A stretch of 64,000 bases of DNA from positions 1-64,000 of the forward strand of contig JALFWW010000003.1 of assembly GCA_022786605.1 (NCBI GenBank), written 5' to 3'. Shown in pieces: positions 21,857 through 31,626 of this stretch (positions are counted from its first letter, which is position 1; each line of letters begins with the position of its first letter). The DNA is from Clostridia bacterium (GTDB taxonomy: Bacteria; Bacillota; Clostridia; Lachnospirales; Anaerotignaceae). Below the pieces are notes generated by a model. That model did not search any database and was not told where the DNA came from. It saw nothing but the letters and a program-made list of their open reading frames with translations. The translations under genes were made by a program, and so were the position numbers.

Positions 21857-23173
21857 TTGAATATCGGGATCTTTACCGATACCTATTTTCCCCAGCTCAA
21901 CGGCGTCGCAACTTCCGTTCAGACATTGCGGCGAGAACTGGAAAAAAAGGGACATCAAGTATATATCTTCACGCCTTATGACCCACGACAGCAGCAGGAA
22001 ACGGATGACCATATCTTCCGTTTGCCCAGCATGCCTTTTATTTTTGTCAAAAACTATCGGGCTTGCTTTGTCTGCCCGCCCCATATTCTGCGTAAGATTC
22101 ACCGGTTAAAACTGGATATCATTCATACACAAACAGAATTTTCTCTGGGATTTTTAGGAAAACTCATTTCTAAAACATTCAGCATTCCCATGGTACATAC
22201 CTACCACACCATGTACGAAGATTATGTACATTATATTGCCGGAGGGTATCTCATTTCTGCCGAAGGTGCCAGAGAATTCAGCCGAATCTTCTGCAATACA
22301 GCTATGGCAGTCATTGCGCCCACCCAAAAGACAGAGCGGCTTCTTCGCAGTTACGGCGTCAGCAAGCCCATTTCCATCATCCCTACAGGCATTGACACTT
22401 CCCACTTCCGCAAATCCAATTATGACCCTGCGGAAATATTGGAACTGCGTCACAGCCTTGGCTTGAAAGCAGATACACCGGTGCTTCTTTCCATCGGACG
22501 TATCGCCAAGGAAAAAAGCATTGATGTGATCATTGGCGCGCTTCCCAAACTACTGGAAAAACTGCCCGGCACCATGATGGTCATTGTAGGGGAAGGCATG
22601 GAAACAGAAAATTTGAAAAAACTCGCCGATACTCTCGGCATTGGTGATCACCTGCTTTTTACAGGTGGGAAGCCTTGGTCGGAAATCGGAAAATATTATC
22701 AGTTGGGTGATGTTTTTTGCAGCGCTTCTTTATCAGAAACCCAGGGGCTTACCTTCGCGGAAGCCATGGCAGGGGGCATCCCTGTTGTTGCCAGACGGGA
22801 TGACTGCATCGTCAATTTCATGACCCATGGAGAAACAGGCATGTTCTTTGATGATCCTGCGGAACTGCCTGATCTGCTTTATCGTGTCCTGACTGATACA
22901 TCTTTACGGGAACATCTTTCCATAACATCTCAAAATACCATGGAAAATCTCTCTGTGGAAACATTCGGAAATCATGTAGAAGAATTATACGAAAAAGTCG
23001 TACGGGCATGCCAAAACGCGGAAAGCATTCCTCTGCCCTCTCTGCCTGTCATCAAAGGTGTTCGAGTTGCCAACCGCATTTCCAGAATACCTCAAAAGCT
23101 GGCGCATCGCAGTCGTTCCTATTCTTCACATATTGCACAAAGGCTGTCCTTCTTGCCCAGACACCGTTCCTAA
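21857..23173 (+). CDS. glycosyltransferase family 4 protein (diacylglycerol glucosyltransferase-like)
   Basis: IGIFTDTYFPQLNGVATSVQTL, GT4 C-terminal E-x7-E motif (SETQGLTFAEAMAGG). AGGAGG at 21843 favours a TTG start at 21857 over the GTG at 21848. Confidence 0.92.
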   Translation: MNIGIFTDTYFPQLNGVATSVQTLRRELEKKGHQVYIFTPYDPRQQQETDDHIFRLPSMPFIFVKNYRACFVCPPHILRKIHRLKLDIIHTQTEFSLGFLGKLISKTFSIPMVHTYHTMYEDYVHYIAGGYLISAEGAREFSRIFCNTAMAVIAPTQKTERLLRSYGVSKPISIIPTGIDTSHFRKSNYDPAEILELRHSLGLKADTPVLLSIGRIAKEKSIDVIIGALPKLLEKLPGTMMVIVGEGMETENLKKLADTLGIGDHLLFTGGKPWSEIGKYYQLGDVFCSASLSETQGLTFAEAMAGGIPVVARRDDCIVNFMTHGETGMFFDDPAELPDLLYRVLTDTSLREHLSITSQNTMENLSVETFGNHVEELYEKVVRACQNAESIPLPSLPVIKGVRVANRISRIPQKLAHRSRSYSSHIAQRLSFLPRHRS

Positions 23174-23294
23174 AAGAGCAAGCCATTTTCGAGGGGACAG
23201 AAACATGTCCCTTCGAAAATACAAAAAAATCTCAAAAAACCTATTGACAAAATATGTGCTTTCCTGTATTATATTTCTTGCGTGAATCACGTAT

Positions 23295-23368
<74 letters not shown>

Positions 23369-23370
23369 TT

Positions 23371-23399
23371 AGGAGCTGTTCAAATGAACAGCTCTTTTT
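23371..23399 (+). terminator. tRNA-Arg terminator
   Basis: aggagctgttcaaatgaacagctctttttc hairpin with T-run. Confidence 0.85.
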
Positions 23400-23433
23400 C
23401 TTTTTCCTCAATCAAATACAAAAAAAGAAACTT

Positions 23434-23597
23434 CTTTCGGGGCATCTTCATAAGAAAAAGAAGGCGGAAATTTTCTTAGACAAAGACTTCCAGCCTTCTT
23501 TTTTTACAGCATTTTTGCTTCCAAAAACAGTCATCACCGTTTCCCTGAAAAAACCAAGGTAAAGGTAAAATGATATTTTCTTATGGGAAAACAGCTT
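23434..23597. repeat. dispersed intergenic repeat, copy B
   Basis: ttcggggcatcttcataagaaaa, stem around aggcggaaattttctt...aagacttccagcctt, and tail cttccaaaaacagtcatcaccgtttccc aligning with copy C. Confidence 0.75.
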
Positions 23598-23624
23598 TTT
23601 ATAACGATTTTATGCAAAAATACA

Positions 23625-23650
23625 AAAGGCGGCTTTGAAAAGCCGCCTTT
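23625..23650 (-). terminator. terminator of symporter gene 1
   Basis: aaaggcggctttgaaaagccgccttt perfect hairpin with T-rich run on minus strand. Confidence 0.8.
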
Positions 23651-23675
23651 CTTTTCGTGGTAGTATAAAATTTGA

Positions 23676-25046
23676 TTATTTGTCAACAACAGGAATTTCG
23701 TCATCAGACCATGCATCCATATTGTCGTCGAACAGATATTTCTTGGTTTCAGATGCGATTACACCACTCAGACCAAGCAGAGCAACCAAGTTGGGGAATG
23801 CCATAGATGCATTCAGGATGTCCGCAATGCCCCAAACAACGTCCAGGCTGACTACGGAACCGATGAATACAACGATGGTCCATGCGATACGGAAAGGCAT
23901 GATTGCTTTCTGACCACACAGGTATACCCAACATCTTTCACCATAATAGCTCCAGCCCAGAATTGTGGACCATGCGAAAGTGATCAGACCGATTGTCAAT
24001 ACGATAGGTCCAATAACAGGGATGTTGCCGAATGCTGCGGAAGACAGAGAACCACCTGTCAGACCAGCCATACCTTCGGGGTCTTTCATGATAGAAGATA
24101 CCAGAACCAGACCTGTCAGCGCACATACGATAACTGTATCCCAGAATACACCAGTCATAGCGATCAGACCCTGACGAACGGGGTTTCTTGTTACAGCTGC
24201 CGCGTCAACGATAGGAGCGGAACCCAAACCAGATTCATTGGTGAACAGACCGCGGGCAATACCGAAGCGGATCGCCATCATAACTGTGGAACCGATGAAA
24301 CCGCCGCCTGCTGCCTGAGGTGTGAATGCGCTGGAAACGATCAGTTTCAGTGCGGGCAGTACATAAGAACCATTCAGAACCAGAATGATGATACAGCCAA
24401 TGATGTAGAAACCAGCCATGAAAGGAACCAGTTTTTCACATACTTTTGCGATAGACTTAACGCCGCCCAGAATAACCAGACCTGTCAAAACAGTGATAAC
24501 TGCGCCTGTGATGTAAGGAGATACGCCGAATGTATCGTATACCATACCAGTAATGGAGTTACCCTGTGTACCGTTACCGATACCGAAGCAGGCAAAACCA
24601 GCAAACAGCGCGAATACTACGCCCAGCCATTTCTGTTTCAGACCTCTTTCCAGAGCATACATGGGACCACCGATCATGCCGCCATCTTTGCCTTTTACTC
24701 TGTACTTGATCGCCAGAACGGCTTCGCCGTATTTGGAAGCGATACCGAAGCAGCCTGTCAGCCATACCCAGAATACCGCACCAGGACCACCGGATGCGAT
24801 GGCTGTAGCAACGCCGACGATGTTACCAGTACCGATGGTCGCTGCCAGTGCAGTTGCCAGCGCACCGAAACCAGATACGTCACCTTCTGCTTCTTTGTCG
24901 GGTGTTACGGAAAGCTTGATGCCTTTGAATACATATCTCTGAATCACTCTTGTACGCAGTGTCAGGAATACGTGTGTACCAAACAGCAATACGAGCATAA
25001 CTGGACCCCATACTACCCCTTGGATACTAGAAATAACATCCATCAT
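23676..25046 (-). CDS. alanine/glycine:cation symporter family protein (AGCS), copy 1
   Basis: ATIGTGNIVGVATAIASGGPGAVFWVW signature of the sodium:alanine symporter family. Confidence 0.95.
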   Translation of the reverse strand: MMDVISSIQGVVWGPVMLVLLFGTHVFLTLRTRVIQRYVFKGIKLSVTPDKEAEGDVSGFGALATALAATIGTGNIVGVATAIASGGPGAVFWVWLTGCFGIASKYGEAVLAIKYRVKGKDGGMIGGPMYALERGLKQKWLGVVFALFAGFACFGIGNGTQGNSITGMVYDTFGVSPYITGAVITVLTGLVILGGVKSIAKVCEKLVPFMAGFYIIGCIIILVLNGSYVLPALKLIVSSAFTPQAAGGGFIGSTVMMAIRFGIARGLFTNESGLGSAPIVDAAAVTRNPVRQGLIAMTGVFWDTVIVCALTGLVLVSSIMKDPEGMAGLTGGSLSSAAFGNIPVIGPIVLTIGLITFAWSTILGWSYYGERCWVYLCGQKAIMPFRIAWTIVVFIGSVVSLDVVWGIADILNASMAFPNLVALLGLSGVIASETKKYLFDDNMDAWSDDEIPVVDK

Positions 25047-25580
25047 ATAAATTCCCTCCCATTATGAAAAATTAAAATGATTTCGCTGGTAGAAACCAAC
25101 TTTCTGCCCTCAAAACAGCAAACCATACAATGTCCCACGAAAACATCGTCTGTTTTTATCCATTCTGATTATGCATACTTGTTAATTTCTTCACCTGTTA
25201 CTATTTTATCTTATTTTTTGAAAATTACAAGAAGTTTTTTACGAAAGAAATTTTTCAAAATACATCTTTCAATACAAAAATATACAAATTCTATCAACAC
25301 ATCTTCATTTTTTTATGCCCTTTTTATGAATATATTCTACAACTGTAATTTTTATTTGTGAAAAGCTTTTAATATACTTCTAACAAAATACGCATACGCA
25401 AATCCAATGGAAGTTGGAAATATCAAACAAGAAAATGCCCGTTTTAGCCAATTATCGCGCACATTTGTACTTCCCAAGACGAACACTGGAAAAAAATGTA
25501 AATTCTCACATTGCACAAATGTATAATTTTCCATAAAAATGGAATTTTCTTCCATTTTTATAGGCAAAATAAGCAAAAAA

Positions 25581-25615
25581 AAGTGACTGTACACATTAAT
25601 TTTGTACAGTCACTT
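25581..25615 (-). terminator. terminator of symporter gene 2
   Basis: aagtgactgtaca...tgtacagtcactt with T-run on minus strand. Confidence 0.82.
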
Positions 25616-25666
25616 CATTTTTGTTTAGTTTATATTATGGAAGTTTGGTATCTATCCGTACCTATC

Positions 25667-27037
25667 TTATTTATCAACAACAGGGATTTCGTCATCAGAC
25701 CAACCATCCATATTGTCGTCGAACAGATATTTCTTTGTTTCGGATGCGATTACACCACTCAGACCAAGCAGAGCAACCAAGTTGGGGAATGCCATAGATG
25801 CATTCAGAATATCCGCGATACCCCAAACAGCGTCCAGCGTCATTACGGAACCAACGAATACAACCAGTGTATAGATGATACGGAAAGGCATGATTGCTTT
25901 CTGACCGCACAGGTATACCCAACATCTTTCACCATAGTAGCTCCAGCCCAGAATTGTGGACCATGCGAAGCAGATCAGACCTACTGTCAGAACGATAGGA
26001 CCAATAACAGGGATATTTGCAAATGCTGCGGAAGAGAGCGCACCGCCGGACAGACCGCTCATACCTTCGGGGTTTCTCAGGATAGAGGAAACCAGAACCA
26101 GACCTGTCAGCGCACATACGATAACTGTATCCCAGAATACGCCAGTCATAGCGATCAGACCCTGACGAACGGGGTTTCTTGTGGATGCAGCCGCGTCAAC
26201 GATAGGCGCAGAACCCAGACCAGCTTCGTTTGTGAACAGACCACGGGCGATACCAAAACGAATTGCCATCATTACTGTGGAACCGATGAAACCGCCGCCT
26301 GCTGCCTTCGGTGTGAATGCGCTGGAAACGATCAGTTTCAGTGCGTCCAGAACATAAGCATGGTTCAGGAACAGGATGATGATACAACCAATGATGTAGA
26401 AACCAGCCATGAAAGGAACCAGTTTTTCACATACTTTTGCGATGGATTTTACACCACCGATGATAACAACCCCTGTCAGGATTGTCAGAATCGCACCTGT
26501 GATGTAAGGAGAAACATGGAATGTATCGTTTACCATACCTGTGATGGAGTTGCCCTGTGTACCGTTACCGATACCGAAGCAGGCAAAACCAGCAAACAGT
26601 GCAAACAAAACACCCAGCCATTTCTGTTTCAGACCTCTTTCCAGAGCGTACATGGGACCACCGATCATGGAGCCGTCTTTTGCTCTTACTCTGTATTTGA
26701 TTGCCAGAACGGCTTCACCGTATTTAGAAGCGATACCGAAGCAGCCTGTCAGCCATACCCAGAATACCGCACCAGGACCACCAGATGCGATGGCTGTAGC
26801 TACACCGACGATGTTACCGGTACCAATGGTTGCCGCAAGGGCTGTTGCCAGCGCACCGAAACCAGATACGTCACCGCTTGCTTCTTTATCGGGTGTTACA
26901 GAAAGTTTGATACCTTTGAACATGTATCTCTGAATAACTCTTGTACGGATTGTCAAGAATACATGGGTACCAAAGAGCAGTACCAGCATGACAGGTCCCC
27001 ATACAACCCCTTGGATACTAGAAATAACGTCCATCAT
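25667..27037 (-). CDS. alanine/glycine:cation symporter family protein (AGCS), copy 2
   Basis: Same length (456 aa) and roughly 90% identical by eye to the copy at 23676-25046. Confidence 0.95.
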   Translation of the reverse strand: MMDVISSIQGVVWGPVMLVLLFGTHVFLTIRTRVIQRYMFKGIKLSVTPDKEASGDVSGFGALATALAATIGTGNIVGVATAIASGGPGAVFWVWLTGCFGIASKYGEAVLAIKYRVRAKDGSMIGGPMYALERGLKQKWLGVLFALFAGFACFGIGNGTQGNSITGMVNDTFHVSPYITGAILTILTGVVIIGGVKSIAKVCEKLVPFMAGFYIIGCIIILFLNHAYVLDALKLIVSSAFTPKAAGGGFIGSTVMMAIRFGIARGLFTNEAGLGSAPIVDAAASTRNPVRQGLIAMTGVFWDTVIVCALTGLVLVSSILRNPEGMSGLSGGALSSAAFANIPVIGPIVLTVGLICFAWSTILGWSYYGERCWVYLCGQKAIMPFRIIYTLVVFVGSVMTLDAVWGIADILNASMAFPNLVALLGLSGVIASETKKYLFDDNMDGWSDDEIPVVDK

Positions 27038-27065
27038 ATTAATTCCCTCCCTAGTTTAAAAAAAT

Positions 27066-27122
27066 AAGTCCTTTTGCTCGCAGAGATGCCCGGCAAGCCG
27101 CGGTTCCTGCTGGGTATCTCCT
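27066..27122 (-). promoter_or_regulatory. candidate variant glycine-riboswitch-like leader
   Basis: Minus strand: GGAGATACCCAGCAGGAACCGCGGCTTGCCGGGCATCTCTGCGAGCAAAAGGAC. The outer GGAGA...TCTC stem and AAAAGGAC resemble a glycine aptamer, but the canonical CCGAAGG core is not recognisable. Confidence 0.3.
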
Positions 27123-27150
27123 TCATATAATTTGATTAGAACTCACTGCC

Positions 27151-27179
27151 ATTTTATCCAGAAATTGTAAGTTCTGCAA
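27151..27179 (-). promoter_or_regulatory. promoter of symporter gene 2 (TTGCAG-N17-TAAAAT)
   Basis: TTGCAG-AACTTACAATTTCTGGA-TAAAAT on the minus strand, giving a ~107-nt leader. Confidence 0.65.
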
Positions 27180-27471
27180 TAGGGACCACCATATTTTAAC
27201 AGTTTCTTTATACCATTAATGCCAAAATATGTAAAAAATATCTATTTTTTTCTGATTTTTCTATGGAATTTTTCAGCCTCGAATCCTGTAAAATCCAGCG
27301 ATTCCATCAATCAAGCACAAATTTCCACCGCACATGGAGATAAATAACTTCATTTTTCACATTCGTATACAATGTCCATTTTTTCCGCACTTTTAATAAA
27401 TTATATTACAGTAAATAGAATATTTTTTATTTATTTTTGAAAGTTTATATCTTTTTTATTTACCATACGAA

Positions 27472-27499
27472 AAAAGTGTGGAAAAAATTCCACACTTTT
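27472..27499 (-). terminator. terminator of phosphoesterase operon
   Basis: aaaagtgtggaaaaaattccacactttt hairpin. Confidence 0.75.
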
Positions 27500-27517
27500 G
27501 CAAAAACCATTTTTGAT

Positions 27518-28597
27518 TCATTCAGAAATATCTTTCAATTGGAAAGTCATCACCAAGGGATTGTGATCAGAAAATTCATATCCCGTGTCGATGACTTCCA
27601 GATTCTCACAAACCACATTATCAGAAATCAAAAATCCATCCACTGTTGCCTGGAAAGAAGTTTCCGGGTCATAGGGAATGTCTGTATAACGGGTGCTCTG
27701 GGGCATATTTGCCTTTTGCTCATCCGTCAAAGTATCCATAGCAACGGTAAAGCCCTCCGGCAGCATCTCTCTGGGGAAAATGTGCGCCCAGCTGTAGGCT
27801 TCCCCCTCCTGAGATTGCGCACGCATCTCATGGTTGAAATCACCGCCGCAAACAACATAATTGCCCTTTTCCCGTTCTGCCTGCATATCCGCCGCCAACA
27901 TGCCGATCTGCCCTGCCCGCACGGAATCATCATGTCCATAAGCGGAAAGATGCACATGATACAAGCAGAGATATTTCCCATTTTCCACGGGGATTTTCAC
28001 CACCTGATAACAGCGGTCCAAATCCAGCAGTTTTTTGAAGCCTTCCTGAATGGGCAGACTTCTTCTGATGGCGCTTTCCATGGGATAAGATGAAAAAACA
28101 GCCATGCCCGACAGGGATTTTCCATGGGGTTCCCAAGGCGGTACCATCAGATACGCAGAATCATAATTGACAGCAAACGTAGTGTCCTGCGCCGGAAAAA
28201 ATTCTTTCAGCATACCATATTCATTGATATGGTGGCTTCTGGTGGCATCCAGGTCCACTTCCTGAAACAGGGCAAAATCCGGCGATATTTTCGCGATTTC
28301 CTCTCCTGCCCCTTTTACGCAGGCTACAACGCTTTCAGGGCTTTCTGCCACCGATTGCTTTCCGCCATCCATAAAAAACGTAAATTCAGGCGTATATGCC
28401 CCAAAACCGATATTATAACTGGAAATTGTATAGGAATGTCCTTCTTTCAGTGCATGCCTTTCCGTTTTTTTCTCAATTCCAGTTTCCTTCATATCAGGAA
28501 TCCGGTGATAAGTCAGCAGTACATAAGCAGCGTAGCCCAACACTGCCGCCACCGCAATACCGCCGCATAACGCCGCAATCTTCTTTTTTCTTCCCAA
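27518..28597 (-). CDS. endonuclease/exonuclease/phosphatase family protein, membrane-anchored
   Basis: SSYNIGFG, LFQEVD, VCGGDFNHE, SDHNPLV motifs. N-terminal TM. Confidence 0.9.
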   Translation of the reverse strand: MGRKKKIAALCGGIAVAAVLGYAAYVLLTYHRIPDMKETGIEKKTERHALKEGHSYTISSYNIGFGAYTPEFTFFMDGGKQSVAESPESVVACVKGAGEEIAKISPDFALFQEVDLDATRSHHINEYGMLKEFFPAQDTTFAVNYDSAYLMVPPWEPHGKSLSGMAVFSSYPMESAIRRSLPIQEGFKKLLDLDRCYQVVKIPVENGKYLCLYHVHLSAYGHDDSVRAGQIGMLAADMQAEREKGNYVVCGGDFNHEMRAQSQEGEAYSWAHIFPREMLPEGFTVAMDTLTDEQKANMPQSTRYTDIPYDPETSFQATVDGFLISDNVVCENLEVIDTGYEFSDHNPLVMTFQLKDISE

Positions 28598-28610
28598 TCG
28601 CTCTCCTCCT

Positions 28611-30167
28611 TTATGCCTGATAAATGGTCTGACCGTCTTTGACCGTCAGCATGACCTGTATGTTGCGTATTTCATTTGGTTCTATTGTCATAGGGTCTTT
28701 GTCCAGCACCACAAAATCTACTCGTTTGCCGGGAGCAATGGTACCTTTTTCCTGTTCTTCCCCATACTGCTTTGCGGCATTGACGGTGATTGCCCGCAAC
28801 GCTTCATAAACAGACAGTTTCTGTTCTCCTCCCAACACAACACCGTTTTTCGTTTTCCGATTCACCGCGCACCATACTGTTTCCATCATGTCCGGCAGAA
28901 TCACAGGAGAATCCTGATGGAGTGTGAACGGAATGTGATTTTCCTTGGCATCTCTCACGGGACTGATGCGTCTTGCCCGCTCCACGCCCAGATTTTCCAT
29001 ATGCACATCCCCCCAATGGTACACATGGGCAAGGAAAAAGGATGGCGTAATATCCAGTCTTGCCAGTTCTTCCACTTGGTCATGGCGCATGATCTGTCCA
29101 TGGATCAAAACAGGACGGATACCGGGTCCCCATTTTTTCACAACTTTGTCATATACCCGCAGATACTGGTCAGCGGTCGCATCCCCATTTGTGTGCATCA
29201 AAAGCTGCTGCTGCTCCCGCACCGCCCGTTCCACCAACGGTTCCAATTCTTCGTCGGAATATATGGGATAACCCTTAGTACCATCAGTGTAAGGCTTTGT
29301 CACCCATGCAGTCTTGCTCTGGGGAGAACCATCCAGCAGGACTTTGTAGCCGCCCACTTTCAAATGGCGGTCGTACTTTCCTTTGCAGGAAGGGAAAGCG
29401 TCAATGAGTTCGGGACTGTTTTTCAAATCCATATATGCCACCACATCCAGCCACAGACGATTCTGTTCATACAGCATGGCATAAATGCCTTTGATCTGCT
29501 CCACGAACATGCCTTCCTGGACAGTGGTAATTCCTTTTGAAGCGTACAAAAGCTGGGCTTTTTCAAAGGCAGATACCAACTCCGCTCCTGTAGGCAGAGG
29601 AAACTTGTCCATATTCTGAATGAGGGCGTTTTCTTCCAGCAAACCTGCCCCAAAGTCAATGCGTCCGCCTTCTGGGTCAGGGGTTTCGGCTGTAATACCC
29701 AATTCCGCCAGTCCCATGGAATTCAGTACACCAGAATGACCACTGGTATGCTGGATGAGTAAAGGATGTTCCGTTGTGATTCCATCCAGAAACGCTTTTT
29801 CCGGCAAGCGTTTTTCTTTCAGATTGCCGTGATTGATACCCTTTGCCAGCACCCATTTGCCTTTGGGCACCTGATTTTCCTGAATAAAATCCTCAATCCG
29901 TTCTTTCACTTCTCCAAAAGAGGATGCCTCCGCCAAATCCACCTGAAGCATACCATTTGCAACGCCCATCAAATGGCTATGGCTGTCAATAAACGCCGGC
30001 AGCATAGTTTTGCCTTCCAAATCCACGACTTTCTCCGCGTCCTTTTCCAGCTCCGCTCTTTTGCCCACTGCCTGAATCCGCCCGTTTTCCACCAGCACCG
30101 CTTCCGCTGTTGACACACCCGGCTCCATGGTGTAAATGTTTCCGCCTGTATATAATGTACCTTTCAT
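28611..30167 (-). CDS. amidohydrolase family protein (YtcJ-like)
   Basis: PAFIDSHSHLMG, HQDSPV, GKRVDFVVLDKDP. Confidence 0.92.
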   Translation of the reverse strand: MKGTLYTGGNIYTMEPGVSTAEAVLVENGRIQAVGKRAELEKDAEKVVDLEGKTMLPAFIDSHSHLMGVANGMLQVDLAEASSFGEVKERIEDFIQENQVPKGKWVLAKGINHGNLKEKRLPEKAFLDGITTEHPLLIQHTSGHSGVLNSMGLAELGITAETPDPEGGRIDFGAGLLEENALIQNMDKFPLPTGAELVSAFEKAQLLYASKGITTVQEGMFVEQIKGIYAMLYEQNRLWLDVVAYMDLKNSPELIDAFPSCKGKYDRHLKVGGYKVLLDGSPQSKTAWVTKPYTDGTKGYPIYSDEELEPLVERAVREQQQLLMHTNGDATADQYLRVYDKVVKKWGPGIRPVLIHGQIMRHDQVEELARLDITPSFFLAHVYHWGDVHMENLGVERARRISPVRDAKENHIPFTLHQDSPVILPDMMETVWCAVNRKTKNGVVLGGEQKLSVYEALRAITVNAAKQYGEEQEKGTIAPGKRVDFVVLDKDPMTIEPNEIRNIQVMLTVKDGQTIYQA

Positions 30168-30320
30168 TTCTCCGCCTCCTGTCCCACCTTTTTTGTAATG
30201 GTATTATGATACCACAAAAAAATGAAATTCCATGGCTTTTTGCGAAAAATTTATTTTTCTTAGGAAAACATTCATAAAAAAGAAAGAAAACAATCATTTT
30301 GATAAATCAAACAAAGAAAA

Positions 30321-30357
30321 AGCCGAAACTCCATATCTGAAAGTAGGAGTTTCGACT
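30321..30357 (-). terminator. terminator of NifX-like operon
   Basis: agccgaaactcc...ggagtttcgact hairpin with T-run on minus strand. Confidence 0.75.
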
Positions 30358-30384
30358 TCTGATAGACTTCAAAAAATATGTTTT

Positions 30385-30789
30385 TTAGTGACCGCAATGA
30401 CCGCCGCAATGGTGATCATGTTCACCGCAGTTTTCATGGTCGTGATGGTGATGGTCTGCACATTCCGCGTTTGCGTTGAATACCAGTGTACCTGCCAGAT
30501 AATCTTCCACCACTTTTCTGGTTTCGCCTGTTACGCCGCCGAATACCGCAATGTTTTTCTGTGCCAGCGCCATTTTTGCGCCGCCGCCGATACCGCCGCA
30601 GATCAGGACTGTTGCGCCCTGTACTACCAGGAAATCTGCCAGCAGGCTATGACCGCTGCCGTTTGTGGATACGATTTCTTCAGACAGGATTTTGCCATCT
30701 TCTACAGTGAAAATCTGGAACTGTTCTGTATGACCAAAGTGTTGGAATACCTGACCATTTTCATAAGTAACTGCTACTCTTGTTTTCAT
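30385..30789 (-). CDS. NifB/NifX-type dinitrogenase cofactor-binding domain protein with His-rich tail
   Basis: NGQVFQHFGHTEQFQIF...GTDx-like fold; C-terminal HHHHDHENCGEHDHHCGGHCGH. Confidence 0.88.
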   Translation of the reverse strand: MKTRVAVTYENGQVFQHFGHTEQFQIFTVEDGKILSEEIVSTNGSGHSLLADFLVVQGATVLICGGIGGGAKMALAQKNIAVFGGVTGETRKVVEDYLAGTLVFNANAECADHHHHDHENCGEHDHHCGGHCGH

Positions 30790-30801
30790 GATAGTTCCTC
30801 C

Positions 30802-31626
30802 TCAAATTTTTTCCAAAAAGTCGATCATAGGGTTCAGCCATTCGCCTTCATAGCTTTCCGCTTCCCCATTGTCACATCTTGCGGCGATTTCAGGATTGAT
30901 GGGCAGTTTGCATACAACAGGAATGTTGTGTTTTGCCGCGATTTCTTCGATATGGCTTTCACCGAAGATCTGATGTTTCTTGCCGCAGTCAGGACAGACG
31001 AAATAAGACATGTTTTCTACAATACCCAAAATAGGCACGTTCATCATTTCTGCCATTTTTACCGCTTTGTCAACGATCATGCCAACCAGTTCCTGAGGGG
31101 AAGTTACAATGATGATGCCGTCGATGGCGATAGACTGGAATACAGTCAGGGGAACATCACCTGTTCCGGGGGGCATATCGATGAACATATATTCTTCATT
31201 TTCCCATACAACGTCACGCCAGAACTGTTTGACGGTTTCCGCAATGACAGGACCTCTCCATACAACGGGGTCAGTTTCGTTATCCAGCAGCAGGTTTACG
31301 GACATCACGTCAATGCCTGTTTTTGTTTTGCAGGGCATCATACCCAGTTCTGTACCGTAAGCTTTTTCCTTCATACCAAAAGCCTTGGGAATGGAAGGAC
31401 CTGTGATATCCGCATCCAGAATAGCTGTCTGTTTGCCTTTTCTCTGGGTCAGTACCGCCAATGTGCTGGTGACCATAGATTTACCAACGCCGCCTTTGCC
31501 GCTGACAACACCGATGACTTTCTTGATGCTGCTGTGGGGATTGGGTGCCACCAGAAAATCCGCTGGTTTGCGGTTGCTGCAGTTAGAGGAGCAGCTGCCG
31601 CAGTTATGGGAACAATTTTCGCTCAT
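30802..31626 (-). CDS. Mrp/NBP35 family Fe-S carrier ATPase
   Basis: SGKGGVGKSMVTS, IDMPPGTGDVPLT, FVCPDCGKKH. Cys-rich N-terminus CSHNCGSCSSNC. Confidence 0.94.
   Translation of the reverse strand: MSENCSHNCGSCSSNCSNRKPADFLVAPNPHSSIKKVIGVVSGKGGVGKSMVTSTLAVLTQRKGKQTAILDADITGPSIPKAFGMKEKAYGTELGMMPCKTKTGIDVMSVNLLLDNETDPVVWRGPVIAETVKQFWRDVVWENEEYMFIDMPPGTGDVPLTVFQSIAIDGIIIVTSPQELVGMIVDKAVKMAEMMNVPILGIVENMSYFVCPDCGKKHQIFGESHIEEIAAKHNIPVVCKLPINPEIAARCDNGEAESYEGEWLNPMIDFLEKI

Noticed and set aside
25511-27067. 518-aa Cys/Thr-rich plus-strand ORF antisense to symporter 2
   Set aside because: Antisense to a well-conserved symporter. The composition is a reverse-complement artefact, and no convincing RBS is seen.
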